This document shows positions 10,115-18,494 of a DNA stretch of 64,000 bases, one piece after another. Under the pieces are notes generated by a model. The model was given only the letters and a program-made list of their open reading frames with translations. It ran no database searches and had not been told where the DNA came from. Positions within the stretch are counted from its first letter, which is position 1. The number at the start of each line of letters is the position of its first letter. This stretch comes from JASHPR01 sp963778075 (GTDB taxonomy: Bacteria > Actinomycetota > Actinomycetes > Streptosporangiales > Streptosporangiaceae), in assembly GCA_963778075.1 (NCBI GenBank), contig CAVZTJ010000015.1, positions 62,001-126,000 on the forward strand, written 5' to 3'. The position numbers were made by a program, and so were the translations under genes.

Positions 10115-10324
10115 ATGGAACCAAGGCTCACGATCGTCAAGGGAGAGCCGACGCCCGAGGAGATCGCCGCGCTCGTCACCGTGCTGACCGCTCGGCTTCA
10201 GTCCGCCGGGCACGCCAAAGCCGGCGCGGCTCCCCGTTACGGCTGGTCTTCCAGATCCCGGATGGTGCGCGGCCCGCTCTCGCGGGGACCTGGTGCCTGG
10301 CGCGCCAGCGCGCTGCCGCACTGA
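10115..10324 (+). CDS. accE: Acyl-CoA carboxylase epsilon subunit
   Basis: The 69-residue protein has both halves of the epsilon family: an N-terminal strand-helix unit (RLTIVKGEPTPEEIAALVTV) and a basic C-terminal tail ending GPGAWRASALPH. In Streptomyces and mycobacteria such small subunits bind the alpha-beta complex and stimulate its activity. The ATG follows GAGGAGC with good spacing, 3 bp after the NYN stop codon. The length is normal for the family. Confidence 0.93.
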   Translation: MEPRLTIVKGEPTPEEIAALVTVLTARLQSAGHAKAGAAPRYGWSSRSRMVRGPLSRGPGAWRASALPH

Positions 10325-10540
10325 CGCGCCACCCCGGCCGCCGCGGACCATCACGGCAGCTGACCGATCCTGCTGACTACGGCGATGCTCAGCAGCGCGG
10401 AGTCCGGGCCGCCCGGAAGCGCCGGCCTTCCCGGTGCGGCTATGAGCCGGGCAGGCGCCCCTGGTTCCCTATCGTCCGCCCTGGGCCAGCGACCTGCTGC
10501 CCGGTCACTAGACTCCTGCGCAGTCGAGAGGAGCGCTTTC

Positions 10541-12136
10541 GTGCGCAAAGTCCTGATCGCCAATCGCGGCGAGATCGCGGTCCGGATCGTGCGGGCGTGC
10601 CGCGACGCCGGGCTGGGCAGCGTCGCCGTGTACGGCGAGCTGGACACCGATGCGCTGCACGTCACGATCGCCGACGAGGCCTTCGCGCTGGGCGGGCAGA
10701 GCGCCGCCGAGAGCTACCTCGACATCAGCAAGATCCTCAAGGCCGCGGCGGATTCCGGAGCGGACGCGGTCCATCCCGGGTACGGGTTTCTCGCCGAGAA
10801 CGCCGAGTTCGCCCGCGAGGTCATCGCGGCCGGGCTGACCTGGATCGGCCCGCCGCCCGAGGCGATCGACGCGCTGGGCGACAAGATCGCTGCCCGGCGG
10901 ATCGCCACCGAGGTCGGCGTGCCGCTCGCGCCGGGCAGCGACGGGCCGGTTTCCGGCCCCGAGGAGGTGGCGGCGTTCGCCGCCGAGCACGGGCTGCCGA
11001 TCGTGATCCAGGCCGCCTACGGCGGGGGCGGGCGCGGCCTCAAGGTCGCCAGGACCACCGAGGAGATCGCCCCGCTGTTCGAGTCGGCGGTGCGCGAGGC
11101 GGTGGCCGCGTTCGGGCGCGGCGAGGTCTTCGTGAAGCGCTATCTGGAGCGGCCGCGGCACGTGGAGACGCAGTGCCTCGCCGACTCCCACGGCAACGTG
11201 GTCGTGGTCTCCACCAGGGACTGCACGCTGCAGCGGCGCAACCAGAAGCTGGTCGAGGAGGCTCCGGCGCCGTTCCTGTCCGACGAGCAGGAGCAGCTGC
11301 TGCGGTCCTCGTCCAAGGCGCTGCTGCGCAAGGCGGGCTACGCCGGCGCCGGCACCTGCGAGTTCCTCATCGGCGAGGACGGCACGATCTCGTTCCTCGA
11401 GGTGAACACCAGGCTGCAGGTGGAGCACCCGGTAACCGAGCAGGTCAGCGGCATCGACCTGGTGCGGGAGATGTTCCGGATCGCCGACGGCCAGGAACTC
11501 TCCTACGACGACCCGCCGCTGCGCGGCCACTCGATCGAGTTCCGGATCAACGCCGAGGATCCGGGACGGGGGTTCCTGCCCGCCCCGGGGACGATCACGG
11601 CGTGGCGGCCGCCGTCCGGTCCCGGCGTCCGGCTCGACGCCGGGTATGACGCGGGCATGACCGTGCCGCAGGCGTTCGACTCCCTGATCGCGAAGCTGAT
11701 CATCACCGGGGAGAACCGCGGAGAGTGCCTTGAACGCTCACGCCGGGCGCTGGCCGAGTTCGAGATCGGCGGGATGCCGACGGTGCTGCCCTTCCATCGG
11801 GCGGTTGTGGACGACCCGGCATTCACCAGCGATCCGTTCACGGTGCATACCGGGTGGATCGAGACCGAGTTCCGCAATGACCTGCCGCCGTACTCCGGCG
11901 AAGTCGCCTCGGCGGACGGCTCCGGCGCGCCGGAGCGGGAGCGATTCACGGTCGAGGTCGGCGGCAGGCGGCTCGAGGTGGTGCTGCCCGCGGACCTGGC
12001 GCGGGCCGGTGCCGCCGGCACTCGGGCCGCCCAGCGGCCCGCGCCGTCGCGCAGGCGCGGCGGCGGCAGGGGCAGCGGCGGCGGCGGCAGGCGGGCGGCG
12101 ACGCGCTGGTCAGCCCGATGCAGGGGACGATCGTGA
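10541..12136 (+). CDS. accA: Acyl-CoA carboxylase alpha subunit, biotin carboxylase part (frame lost before the carrier domain)
   Basis: GTG 10541 follows GAGAGGAGC. Residues 1-450 form a complete biotin carboxylase: start VRKVLIANRGEIAVRIVRAC, glycine-rich ATP loop AAYGGGGRGLK, RRNQKLVEEAP, and EVNTRLQVEHPVTE. A BT-like linker follows. About residue 510 the frame enters a Gly/Arg-coding GGC-rich tract and then ends, while the biotin-carrier sequence continues in the -1 frame (next entry). Intact relatives such as mycobacterial AccA3 are single chains of about 600 residues with this same linker. A one-base indel in the GGC run (about 12060-12105) is therefore the simplest explanation: a sequencing error, a real split, or programmed slippage. 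Confidence 0.92.
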   Translation: MRKVLIANRGEIAVRIVRACRDAGLGSVAVYGELDTDALHVTIADEAFALGGQSAAESYLDISKILKAAADSGADAVHPGYGFLAENAEFAREVIAAGLTWIGPPPEAIDALGDKIAARRIATEVGVPLAPGSDGPVSGPEEVAAFAAEHGLPIVIQAAYGGGGRGLKVARTTEEIAPLFESAVREAVAAFGRGEVFVKRYLERPRHVETQCLADSHGNVVVVSTRDCTLQRRNQKLVEEAPAPFLSDEQEQLLRSSSKALLRKAGYAGAGTCEFLIGEDGTISFLEVNTRLQVEHPVTEQVSGIDLVREMFRIADGQELSYDDPPLRGHSIEFRINAEDPGRGFLPAPGTITAWRPPSGPGVRLDAGYDAGMTVPQAFDSLIAKLIITGENRGECLERSRRALAEFEIGGMPTVLPFHRAVVDDPAFTSDPFTVHTGWIETEFRNDLPPYSGEVASADGSGAPERERFTVEVGGRRLEVVLPADLARAGAAGTRAAQRPAPSRRRGGGRGSGGGGRRAATRWSARCRGRS

Positions 12137-12312
12137 AGATCGTCGCCGAAGAGGGCCAGCAGGTGTCGGCCGGTGACGCCGTGGTCGTGCTCGAGGCGAT
12201 GAAGATGGAGCAGCCGCTGACCGCGCACAAGGACGGCACCGTCACCGACCTTGCCGTGCAGGTGGGCCAGACAGTGTCGTCCGGTGAGATCATCTGCGAG
12301 CTGCGGGGGTGA
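12118..12312 (+). CDS. Biotin carboxyl carrier domain of the alpha subunit, in the shifted frame
   Basis: This frame encodes a full biotinyl domain with the biotinylation motif EAMKMEQPL and a C-terminal end SSGEIICELRG. Read upstream in the same frame, GGDALVSPMQGTIVKI appears; that is how the carrier domain begins in one-chain alpha subunits. An independent start at ATG 12118 would therefore cut off the first beta strand. It belongs with the biotin carboxylase at 10541-12136. BirA should modify the lysine in MKM. The stop codon lies 4 bases before the next gene's GTG. Confidence 0.9.
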   Translation: MQGTIVKIVAEEGQQVSAGDAVVVLEAMKMEQPLTAHKDGTVTDLAVQVGQTVSSGEIICELRG

Positions 12313-12316
12313 GACG

Positions 12317-12673
12317 GTGGCCCGCCTGCCCGGCGATCCCGGCGCAGCACGCTGGCTGTGGTTCGCGATCGGGTTCCGGCTGCCTGCCGAGAACCGGGAC
12401 TGGGTGAAACACGAGCTCACCGACGCGGGCTGGCGGCTGCGCACCGTGCTGCGCCATCTGGCGATCATCATCCCGATCTGCGTGCTGCTCGTCGTGCTGC
12501 TCACCACGCTGCTGCCGGCGCCGTTGTGGCTCGGCCTGATGATGACGGCCCTGATCCTGGCGGGCAGCGTGTTCACGGTGGCCGCCTACGCGGACGACAT
12601 CCGCGCCTCCCGGCTGCGCCAGCACGGCCTCGACGTTCCCGACGATCCCGACCTGGGCCACCCCGCGCACTAA
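12317..12673 (+). CDS. Small membrane protein, DUF5313-like
   Basis: GTG 12317 begins 4 bases after the carrier-domain stop codon. The 118-residue product has a conserved-looking N-terminus (ARWLWFAIGFRLPAENRDWV) and then two hydrophobic helices around residues 50-70 and 73-93. This resembles the actinobacterial DUF5313 proteins, whose function is unknown. Tight spacing suggests cotranscription with accA. A hairpin follows the stop codon. Confidence 0.7.
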   Translation: MARLPGDPGAARWLWFAIGFRLPAENRDWVKHELTDAGWRLRTVLRHLAIIIPICVLLVVLLTTLLPAPLWLGLMMTALILAGSVFTVAAYADDIRASRLRQHGLDVPDDPDLGHPAH

Positions 12674-12675
12674 TC

Positions 12676-12693
12676 CCGGGGGATAACCCCCGG
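12676..12693. terminator. Bidirectional hairpin between convergent genes
   Basis: CCGGGGG (12676-12682) pairs with CCCCCGG (12687-12693) around a 4-base ATAA loop, in the 43-bp gap between the DUF5313-like gene and the convergent lpdA-like gene. The position suits a terminator shared by both strands, although no T-run is present. Confidence 0.55.
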
Positions 12694-12716
12694 ACCCCCA
12701 GACCGGCACACCTAAC

Positions 12717-14135
12717 TCAGTGGTATTCCGGTTGCATGAGGCGGCGGGCGGCCTCGGTGATGCTGCCGGACAAGCTCGGGTACACGGCGAACGTGTGCGC
12801 CATCTCGTCGACGGTTACGTGCTGCTCCACGGCCAGCGACACGGCCAGGATCAGCTCGCTGGCGCGCGGCGCGACCACCACGCCGCCGAGCACCACACCG
12901 CTGCTGCGGCGGGCGAACAGCTTGACGAAGCCGTCGCGGAAGCCCTGCATCTTCGCGCGCGCGTTGGTGGCCAGCGGCAGGTTGACGGCCAGAGCGTCCG
13001 CCGCCCCGGCCTCGACGGCCTGCTGGGACACGCCCACCGACGCGATCTCGGGCTCGGTGAACACGGTCATGGCGACGTGGCTGAGGTGCAGCGGCTGCAC
13101 CGCGTCGCCGAGCGAGTGCCACATTGCGATCCGGCCCTGCATGGCCGCCACCGAGGCCAGCATCTGCACGCCGGTGCAGTCGCCGGCCGCGTAGACGCCG
13201 GGCACCGACGTCCGGGACACCCGGTCGACGGGGATGAAGCCGCCCTTGTCCAGCGTGATCCCGGCCTCGTCAAGGCCAAGCCCGCCGGTGTTGGGCACCA
13301 TCCCGACGGTGAGCAGGCAGTGCGAGCCCTGCAGGATCCTGCCGTCCTCGAGGGCCACCACGACGCCGTCGCCGTCACGGCGTGCCGACACCGCCCGGGA
13401 CCGGCCGAGCACGGTCATGCCACGTCGCAGGGACACCTCCTCGATCACCATGGCAGCGTCCGCGTCTTGCTGGGGCAGCACGCGGCCCCGCGAGGAGACG
13501 AGGGTGACCTGCGAACCCAGGGCCTGGCAGGCGCTGGCGAACTCCGCCCCGGTCACCCCCGAACCGATCACGATCAGCTCCGGCGGCAGCTCGTCCAGGT
13601 CGTACAGCTGCCGGCAGGTCAGGATGCGCTCTCCGTCCGGCACGGCGCCGGGCAGCACGCGGGGCCGCGCCCCGGTCGCCACGAGCACCACGTCGGCGCT
13701 GAGCTCGGTACCCCCCACGGCGACCGTGCGCGGGCCGGTTAGCCGCCCGGTACCGGTCACGACCTCGACGCCTTCGGCCGCCAGCCGCTGCGCCACGTCC
13801 GCCGACTGCGCCCGGGCCAGCGTCTTGACCCTGGAGTACAGCCGCGGTGCGTCGACGGTGGCCAGCACCGCGCCGTGCGGCACGGGGCCTGCACCGGAGC
13901 CGGTCCCGGGATCCGGACGGAGGCCCAGCGCCGCGGCGCCGTCCAGGGCGGTCATCATGCCCGAGGTGGCAATCAGCGTCTTGGACGGCACGCAGTCGGT
14001 CAGCACGCAGGCACCGCCGAGCCCGTCCGAATCCACCACCGTCACATCGGCGCCGAGCTGGGCGGCGACCAGAGCCGCCTCATAGCCTCCCGGACCGCCG
14101 CCGATGATCACAATCTTCGCGTGCGGCTGGCTCAC
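12717..14135 (-). CDS. lpdA: NAD(P)H-quinone reductase of the flavoprotein disulfide reductase family (LpdA type)
   Basis: The 472-residue protein has the FAD motif IIGGGPGGYEAALVAAQ, a cysteine pair in GGACVLTDCVPSK, the NAD(P) motif IGSGVTGAEFASAC, and the second FAD motif GVYAAGDCTG. The C-terminal dimerisation domain ends YPSLSGSITEAARRLM. The sequence closely follows mycobacterial LpdA (Rv3303c as I remember it), which reduces quinones rather than lipoamide. GTG 14135 is the start that sits immediately before the conserved FAD strand; a longer open frame upstream is low-complexity. Neighbouring genes (PH protein, amidohydrolase) also match the mycobacterial context. Confidence 0.9.
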   Translation of the reverse strand: MSQPHAKIVIIGGGPGGYEAALVAAQLGADVTVVDSDGLGGACVLTDCVPSKTLIATSGMMTALDGAAALGLRPDPGTGSGAGPVPHGAVLATVDAPRLYSRVKTLARAQSADVAQRLAAEGVEVVTGTGRLTGPRTVAVGGTELSADVVLVATGARPRVLPGAVPDGERILTCRQLYDLDELPPELIVIGSGVTGAEFASACQALGSQVTLVSSRGRVLPQQDADAAMVIEEVSLRRGMTVLGRSRAVSARRDGDGVVVALEDGRILQGSHCLLTVGMVPNTGGLGLDEAGITLDKGGFIPVDRVSRTSVPGVYAAGDCTGVQMLASVAAMQGRIAMWHSLGDAVQPLHLSHVAMTVFTEPEIASVGVSQQAVEAGAADALAVNLPLATNARAKMQGFRDGFVKLFARRSSGVVLGGVVVAPRASELILAVSLAVEQHVTVDEMAHTFAVYPSLSGSITEAARRLMQPEYH

Positions 14136-14239
14136 GATGCCCCATTCTGGCTTATCGGCCCGCGCGGAGTTCGCCCGGTGCCGGCTACGCACGGTGAGAT
14201 CCTCACGCGGAGCCCTTGCGCACCGTACGCTAATCATCC

Positions 14240-14680
14240 GTGTCGATGTACGCGGCGTACGGCAGCAACATGGATCCGGCCCAGATGGCCGAGCGCTGCC
14301 CGCACTCACCGCAGCGTGGCAGCGGCTGGCTCGAGGGCTGGCGGATGGCGTTCGGCGGCGAGGACATCGGCTGGGAAGGGGCCCGGGCCACGGTCGCCGA
14401 GGAACCAGGCGAGCGGGTCTTCGTCGTCCTCTACGAGCTCTCGGCATCTGATGAGCAGTCGCTGGACCAGTGGGACGGCGCGAGCATCGACTACTACCGG
14501 AAAACCAAGGTGCGGGTGGCGACGCTGGACGGCGACGTGGTGGCCTGGCTCTACGTGCTGAACGCGTACGAGGGAGGCCTGCCCGCGGCCCGCCTCCTGG
14601 GCATCATGGCGGACGCCGCGGAGGCGGCCGGGGCGCCCGACGACTACGTCAAGGCGCTGCGGGAACGCCCCTGCGCCTAG
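14240..14680 (+). CDS. Gamma-glutamylcyclotransferase-like protein
   Basis: The start VSMYAAYGSNMDPAQMAERC contains the YGSNM signature of the GGCT/AIG2-like fold. The conserved acidic position follows further on (ASDEQSLDQWDGA). At 146 residues the length fits a single-domain member. Known relatives cleave gamma-glutamyl amides to 5-oxoproline, but the substrate of this branch is not known. It is transcribed divergently from lpdA and towards the PH-domain gene. Confidence 0.82.
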   Translation: MSMYAAYGSNMDPAQMAERCPHSPQRGSGWLEGWRMAFGGEDIGWEGARATVAEEPGERVFVVLYELSASDEQSLDQWDGASIDYYRKTKVRVATLDGDVVAWLYVLNAYEGGLPAARLLGIMADAAEAAGAPDDYVKALRERPCA

Positions 14681-14716
14681 CCGGTGCCGGCCGCGTCTGC
14701 CCGGCCCGGCGGGACG

Positions 14717-15601
14717 TCAGTGGAGCATCACGATGACGAGAACAAGCGCGATGCCCGGCGCGATGATCGCCAGGATCGGCTGCCAGGACCAGCGGGCGGC
14801 GCGCGGGCCCGCCGCCGCACCCCGTTCGCGTGCCTCCTTGGCCATCTCGTCCAGCTGCGTGGCCATGATCTTGGCCGCGCTCTGCTTCGAGATCTTCTCA
14901 GCCGTGTCGTCCGTCATGCCATACGTCGTGAGGGCCGAGCGCGGCAGCCGCCTGCGGTCGCCCTGGGCCAGAAGCTGCTGCCGCATCCGGTTCCGCCGGT
15001 GCGCGTACAGCGCCCAGCTGTAAATGATCTTTCCGCGCTTGGCGTCCGGCTCCCGCACGCAGTGCACCTGCACCGACTCCCGCAGATCCACGGCGGCCAC
15101 CGAGCCCCACGGAATCCGGTGATCGCGGAGCGGGTTCCGCACGGTGATCGCGGCGGAGTCGGTGACCACCCGGGGCCACAGCGCGCAGGCGTAGACCAGC
15201 CCGGTGATGAACACGAGGGTCACGGCGATCTCGGCGGCCAGGTGGCTGCGGCCGGATACCAGGATGTCCACCAGGCAGGCGAACGCGAAGATCAGCCATG
15301 CCCACCAGGCGACGACGGCGCCCGGGAGGCGGAACGTCTTCTGCTCGGCAGGCTGCGACTGCGACAGCCCGGGCCCGGCGGGCCGCGGGACGGCCGTGCC
15401 CGCAGGCTGCGGCGCGCCCTGCGGTGCGGGCCCTCGCCCGTCCGGCGGGGGGTCGCCCGGGAGCGACCCCGTCTGCGGCGGGTCGCCGGGCAGCGGCGCG
15501 GCCTGCCCGGCAGGCTGCGAGGCGGTGATGGCCTTCCCGGCGAGCTGCCCGTTGGCTCTGCCGTCCGGCAGTTCCGCGCCCTGCCCTTGCTCCGGCTGCA
15601 T
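14717..15601 (-). CDS. Membrane protein with a bacterial PH-like domain and a Pro/Gly-rich N-terminus
   Basis: The 294-residue protein starts with about 95 Pro/Gly/Ala/Gln-rich residues of low complexity. Two hydrophobic helices follow (about 100-120 and 125-145). Then comes a PH-like beta-rich domain beginning VTDSAAITVRNPLRDHRIPW, an Arg-rich segment, and a final hydrophobic helix (about 272-294). The topology and gene position beside lpdA fit the mycobacterial Rv3304-type protein from memory. Function is unknown. It lies 86 bp downstream of the amidohydrolase and may belong to that transcript. Confidence 0.75.
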   Translation of the reverse strand: MQPEQGQGAELPDGRANGQLAGKAITASQPAGQAAPLPGDPPQTGSLPGDPPPDGRGPAPQGAPQPAGTAVPRPAGPGLSQSQPAEQKTFRLPGAVVAWWAWLIFAFACLVDILVSGRSHLAAEIAVTLVFITGLVYACALWPRVVTDSAAITVRNPLRDHRIPWGSVAAVDLRESVQVHCVREPDAKRGKIIYSWALYAHRRNRMRQQLLAQGDRRRLPRSALTTYGMTDDTAEKISKQSAAKIMATQLDEMAKEARERGAAAGPRAARWSWQPILAIIAPGIALVLVIVMLH

Positions 15602-15687
15602 ACCGATTGCACTCCCATGAGGTTTAGCGGTCGTGGGCGCCCGGTTGTGACTCTTTCAACAGCGTGGGACCCACCACACCGTATGTC

Positions 15688-17025
15688 CTACTGTAGGCGC
15701 AGGCTGGGCGTGGTGCCGGGCGGACGGTGGCGGGCCGCCGGCGGACCGGATAAGGCCCGGGCGACGCCGGGCATCGGCTCGGTCGCCGAGGGCCCGCTGC
15801 TCATGGCGGTCAGCGCGGTTGCCGCCATGAGCTTGACGCCGATCCCGATCGCCCGCTCGTCAACGTCGAACGTGGGCTGGTGGATGTCAAAGTCGTCACC
15901 GGAGCCCGGCTTCCTGGTGCCGAGCCTGGCCAGCGCACCCGGAATCGACTCCAGGTACCAGGCGAAGTCCTCCCCGCCCAGGCTCTGCGGGGCCGGCACG
16001 ACGCAGTCGGTGCCGAGTACCCGGTCGGCGGCGGCCTCGATCATGGCCGTCGAGATCGCCTCGTTCACCGTTGGCGGGACATTCCGCACATAACTGACAT
16101 CGGCGACCACGCCGTAGGCGCTGGCCACGGAGTCAACAAGCGCCTTGAGCAGGTCGGGCGCCTGATGCCAGGCCTCATCATCCAGGCAGCGAACGGTACC
16201 CTCGACGATGCCGTCATCCGGGATCGCGTTGGCCGCCGAACCCGCGCCGACCCGGCCCCAGACCAGGCTGAGGCTGGATCTCGGGTCGACTCTCCGGGAC
16301 AGCGCGGCCGGCAGCTCGGTGATGATCTTGCCAAGGGCGAAGACAAGGTCGGCGGTGAGATGCGGGCGTGCCGTGTGCCCGCCGGGACCGGTGACCCGAA
16401 CCGAGATCTTGTCGCAGGCCGCGGTGATCGCGCCGACCCGAGTCCCAATCTTGCCGACGTCCAGCCGTGGGTCGCAGTGCAGAGCGAAGACCCGGTCAAC
16501 CGAGGCGATGCCGCCGGCCGCGAGCACATCCAGCGCGCCACATGGCACCTCTTCGGCCGGCTGGAAGATCAGCCTGACCCGGCCGGGAAGCGCCCCGGCC
16601 GCCGCCGTCCGGGCCAGGAACAGGCCGGTGCCGAGCAGCACCGTGGTGTGCACGTCATGCCCGCAGGCGTGGCAGGCGTTGGGGACCGTCGACCGGTAGG
16701 GAACGTTCTTCTCGTCGCTGAGCGGCAGCGCGTCCAGGTCAGCGCGCAGGCCTACCACCGGCTCGGCACCGACCGGGGAGGATGATCCCGCCAGGCCTCC
16801 CCGGTCGAGGTTGGACCCGATGTCGACGAGCAGCCCGGTGCCCTTGGGCAGAACCCTGGGCCGCAGGCCGGCAGCCTCGAGCCGGAGCTTGATGCGGCGC
16901 GTCGTCCGGTGCTCGTGGTAACCGATCTCAGGGTGGGCATGCAGGTCGCGCCGGAAGTCGACGAGTTCGGCCTGGTGCCCGGCGAGAAACGCGTCGAGCT
17001 CGCCCTCAAGGTCATGTTCGGCCAT
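15688..17025 (-). CDS. M20-family amidohydrolase
   Basis: This 445-residue metallopeptidase-fold enzyme has the family landmarks in order: DLHAHPEIGYHEH, the metal-binding CHACGHDVHTT, QPAEE with the catalytic glutamate, the dimerisation-domain GPGGHTARPH, and SLGGEDFAWYLE. These are the features of the amidohydrolase branch that deacylates N-acyl amino acids or similar amides (AmiA/AmiB, hippurate hydrolase type). Its first codons overlap the end of the YbdK-type ligase by 14 bp, so translation is probably coupled. The last 40 residues are a disordered Pro/Arg-rich tail. Confidence 0.9.
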   Translation of the reverse strand: MAEHDLEGELDAFLAGHQAELVDFRRDLHAHPEIGYHEHRTTRRIKLRLEAAGLRPRVLPKGTGLLVDIGSNLDRGGLAGSSSPVGAEPVVGLRADLDALPLSDEKNVPYRSTVPNACHACGHDVHTTVLLGTGLFLARTAAAGALPGRVRLIFQPAEEVPCGALDVLAAGGIASVDRVFALHCDPRLDVGKIGTRVGAITAACDKISVRVTGPGGHTARPHLTADLVFALGKIITELPAALSRRVDPRSSLSLVWGRVGAGSAANAIPDDGIVEGTVRCLDDEAWHQAPDLLKALVDSVASAYGVVADVSYVRNVPPTVNEAISTAMIEAAADRVLGTDCVVPAPQSLGGEDFAWYLESIPGALARLGTRKPGSGDDFDIHQPTFDVDERAIGIGVKLMAATALTAMSSGPSATEPMPGVARALSGPPAARHRPPGTTPSLRLQ

Positions 17026-18178
17026 ACGCCGCCTCCCCCGGTATCACGAAACGATCCTCCGCGAACTCGGTGACGAGCGCGTCGACAACGTCCTCGAGCC
17101 CTCCCCCGTTGGCTACGAGGGCCCGCTGGCGCTCGTAAGAGGCTCCGTGATTCAGCACCTCGGACGTGACTTCGAGCTCCTGCGCGCAGCCCAGCCGGTC
17201 CGCCACTGGCTCAAGCTCATGCACCAGCTCGAACAGCTCGTCCCGCAGCGGCGCCGTTGAACCTGAGTCATCGGTGATCACGATCGCATCCAGCCCGTAC
17301 CTGGTTGCGCGCCACTTGTTGTCACGCACGACCCAGGCGGAAGGAGCGGGCAGCCGGTAGCCACGGTCCAGCTGGGTGTCGAACTGCTGAACCAGGCATT
17401 GCGAGATCGCCGCGACCATGCCGATCTCGCGGAGCGTCGGAACTCCGTCGAACATCCTGATCTCGACCGTGCCGAAATCTGGGTGTGGCCGAATATCCCA
17501 CCACACCTCTTTGATACTCCGGATCGTTCCGGCTCGAAGCAGCGTGTCCATGTACTCCTCGAACTCACTCCAGTCCGCGAGCGGCTGCGGCGGCCCCGAG
17601 GTCGGCAGGCCACCGAAGATGACCGCCCGGCTCGAGGCGAGCCCCGTGTCGTGCCCGCTCCAGAACGGGCTCGACGCGGTCAGCGCCAGGAAGTGCGGCA
17701 GGTATGCAGCGAGAGCATTGACGATGGGAATCGCCTTGCTCCCGTCGCGGATGCCCACATGGACATGGACTCCGAAAGTCTGAATCCTTCGGGCAAGCCA
17801 CTGCAACTGCTCGACGAGTTCGGCATAGCGCTGAATGGGGGCCATCTTGGCATCTCGCCAGTCGCTGACAGGATGCGTTCCGGCACAGGCCAGCATCGTA
17901 CCGCGACTGCCCGTGATTCGCTCAAGTTGCGCGATTGTCGCCGTCAGATCCTCCTTGGCCTCGGATACGGTGGAGCAGATGCCGGTGACCACTTCGACCG
18001 TTGATTGCATGAGCTCATAGCGGATCTTTGGGTGATCGCCGCCCTTGCTGAGCGCTGGCAGCGCGGCGAGAACCTCCCGGGCGTCCTGCCGCAGCATCCT
18101 GCTGCGGCCGTCTATGAGCTGCAGTTCCCACTCGATTCCAAGCGTCGCGCCGCGAGATGGGTTCCAACTGATGGCCAC
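17012..18178 (-). CDS. Carboxylate-amine ligase of the glutamate-cysteine ligase 2 family (YbdK type)
   Basis: GTG 18178 gives a 388-residue protein, normal for this family, beginning VAISWNPSRGATLGIEWELQ. The GIEWELQLID ATP/metal segment, GVHVHVGIRDG and VEIRMFDGVPT are typical of ATP-dependent ligases that join amines to the gamma-carboxylate of glutamate or similar acids. The true substrates are not predictable. It overlaps the M20 amidohydrolase, so one enzyme makes and the other may cut an amide bond. Two direct repeats upstream (18436-18467) could be an operator. Confidence 0.88.
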   Translation of the reverse strand: MAISWNPSRGATLGIEWELQLIDGRSRMLRQDAREVLAALPALSKGGDHPKIRYELMQSTVEVVTGICSTVSEAKEDLTATIAQLERITGSRGTMLACAGTHPVSDWRDAKMAPIQRYAELVEQLQWLARRIQTFGVHVHVGIRDGSKAIPIVNALAAYLPHFLALTASSPFWSGHDTGLASSRAVIFGGLPTSGPPQPLADWSEFEEYMDTLLRAGTIRSIKEVWWDIRPHPDFGTVEIRMFDGVPTLREIGMVAAISQCLVQQFDTQLDRGYRLPAPSAWVVRDNKWRATRYGLDAIVITDDSGSTAPLRDELFELVHELEPVADRLGCAQELEVTSEVLNHGASYERQRALVANGGGLEDVVDALVTEFAEDRFVIPGEAAYGRT

Positions 18179-18494
18179 CGTGAGCCTCCATAGGCTGTCT
18201 TCCGCGCGCAGGTGCGCGCAGCGAACCGTGCCGGAAGCGGAGCAGACCGGGCCGACCAGCGGCCACGCTGTCGCCGGGATCGCCGGCGCAGGGTGCCGCA
18301 CCGGCCCAGCCTGCGCCCTGCAGGACGCCATCGGCGGCCAACATGCTCGTCACCAGCGATCAGCCCGGTGTATGGTGCGCCGCGCTCCGCCCACCCTCGC
18401 CCATGATCGAGCCGTCCCACTCCGCCCGGTCATTTCCTACCCATGCCGACGCATTCCCTACCCATGCGGGCGATACGCAAATAGCAAATGGCAC
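18179..18494. promoter_or_regulatory. Intergenic region upstream of the YbdK-type ligase, with paired direct repeats
   Basis: No gene is supported in these 316 bp. CCTACCCATGC occurs at 18436-18446 and again at 18457-18467, a start-to-start spacing of 21 bp, close to two DNA turns. Such spacing suits a regulator binding two sites on one face of the helix, between the mutase stop and the ligase start. Confidence 0.45.

Noticed and set aside
9544..11649. 701-codon plus-strand frame spanning the NYN, accE and accA genes
   Set aside because: Shadow frame: three real genes with conserved motifs lie in other frames of the same strand.
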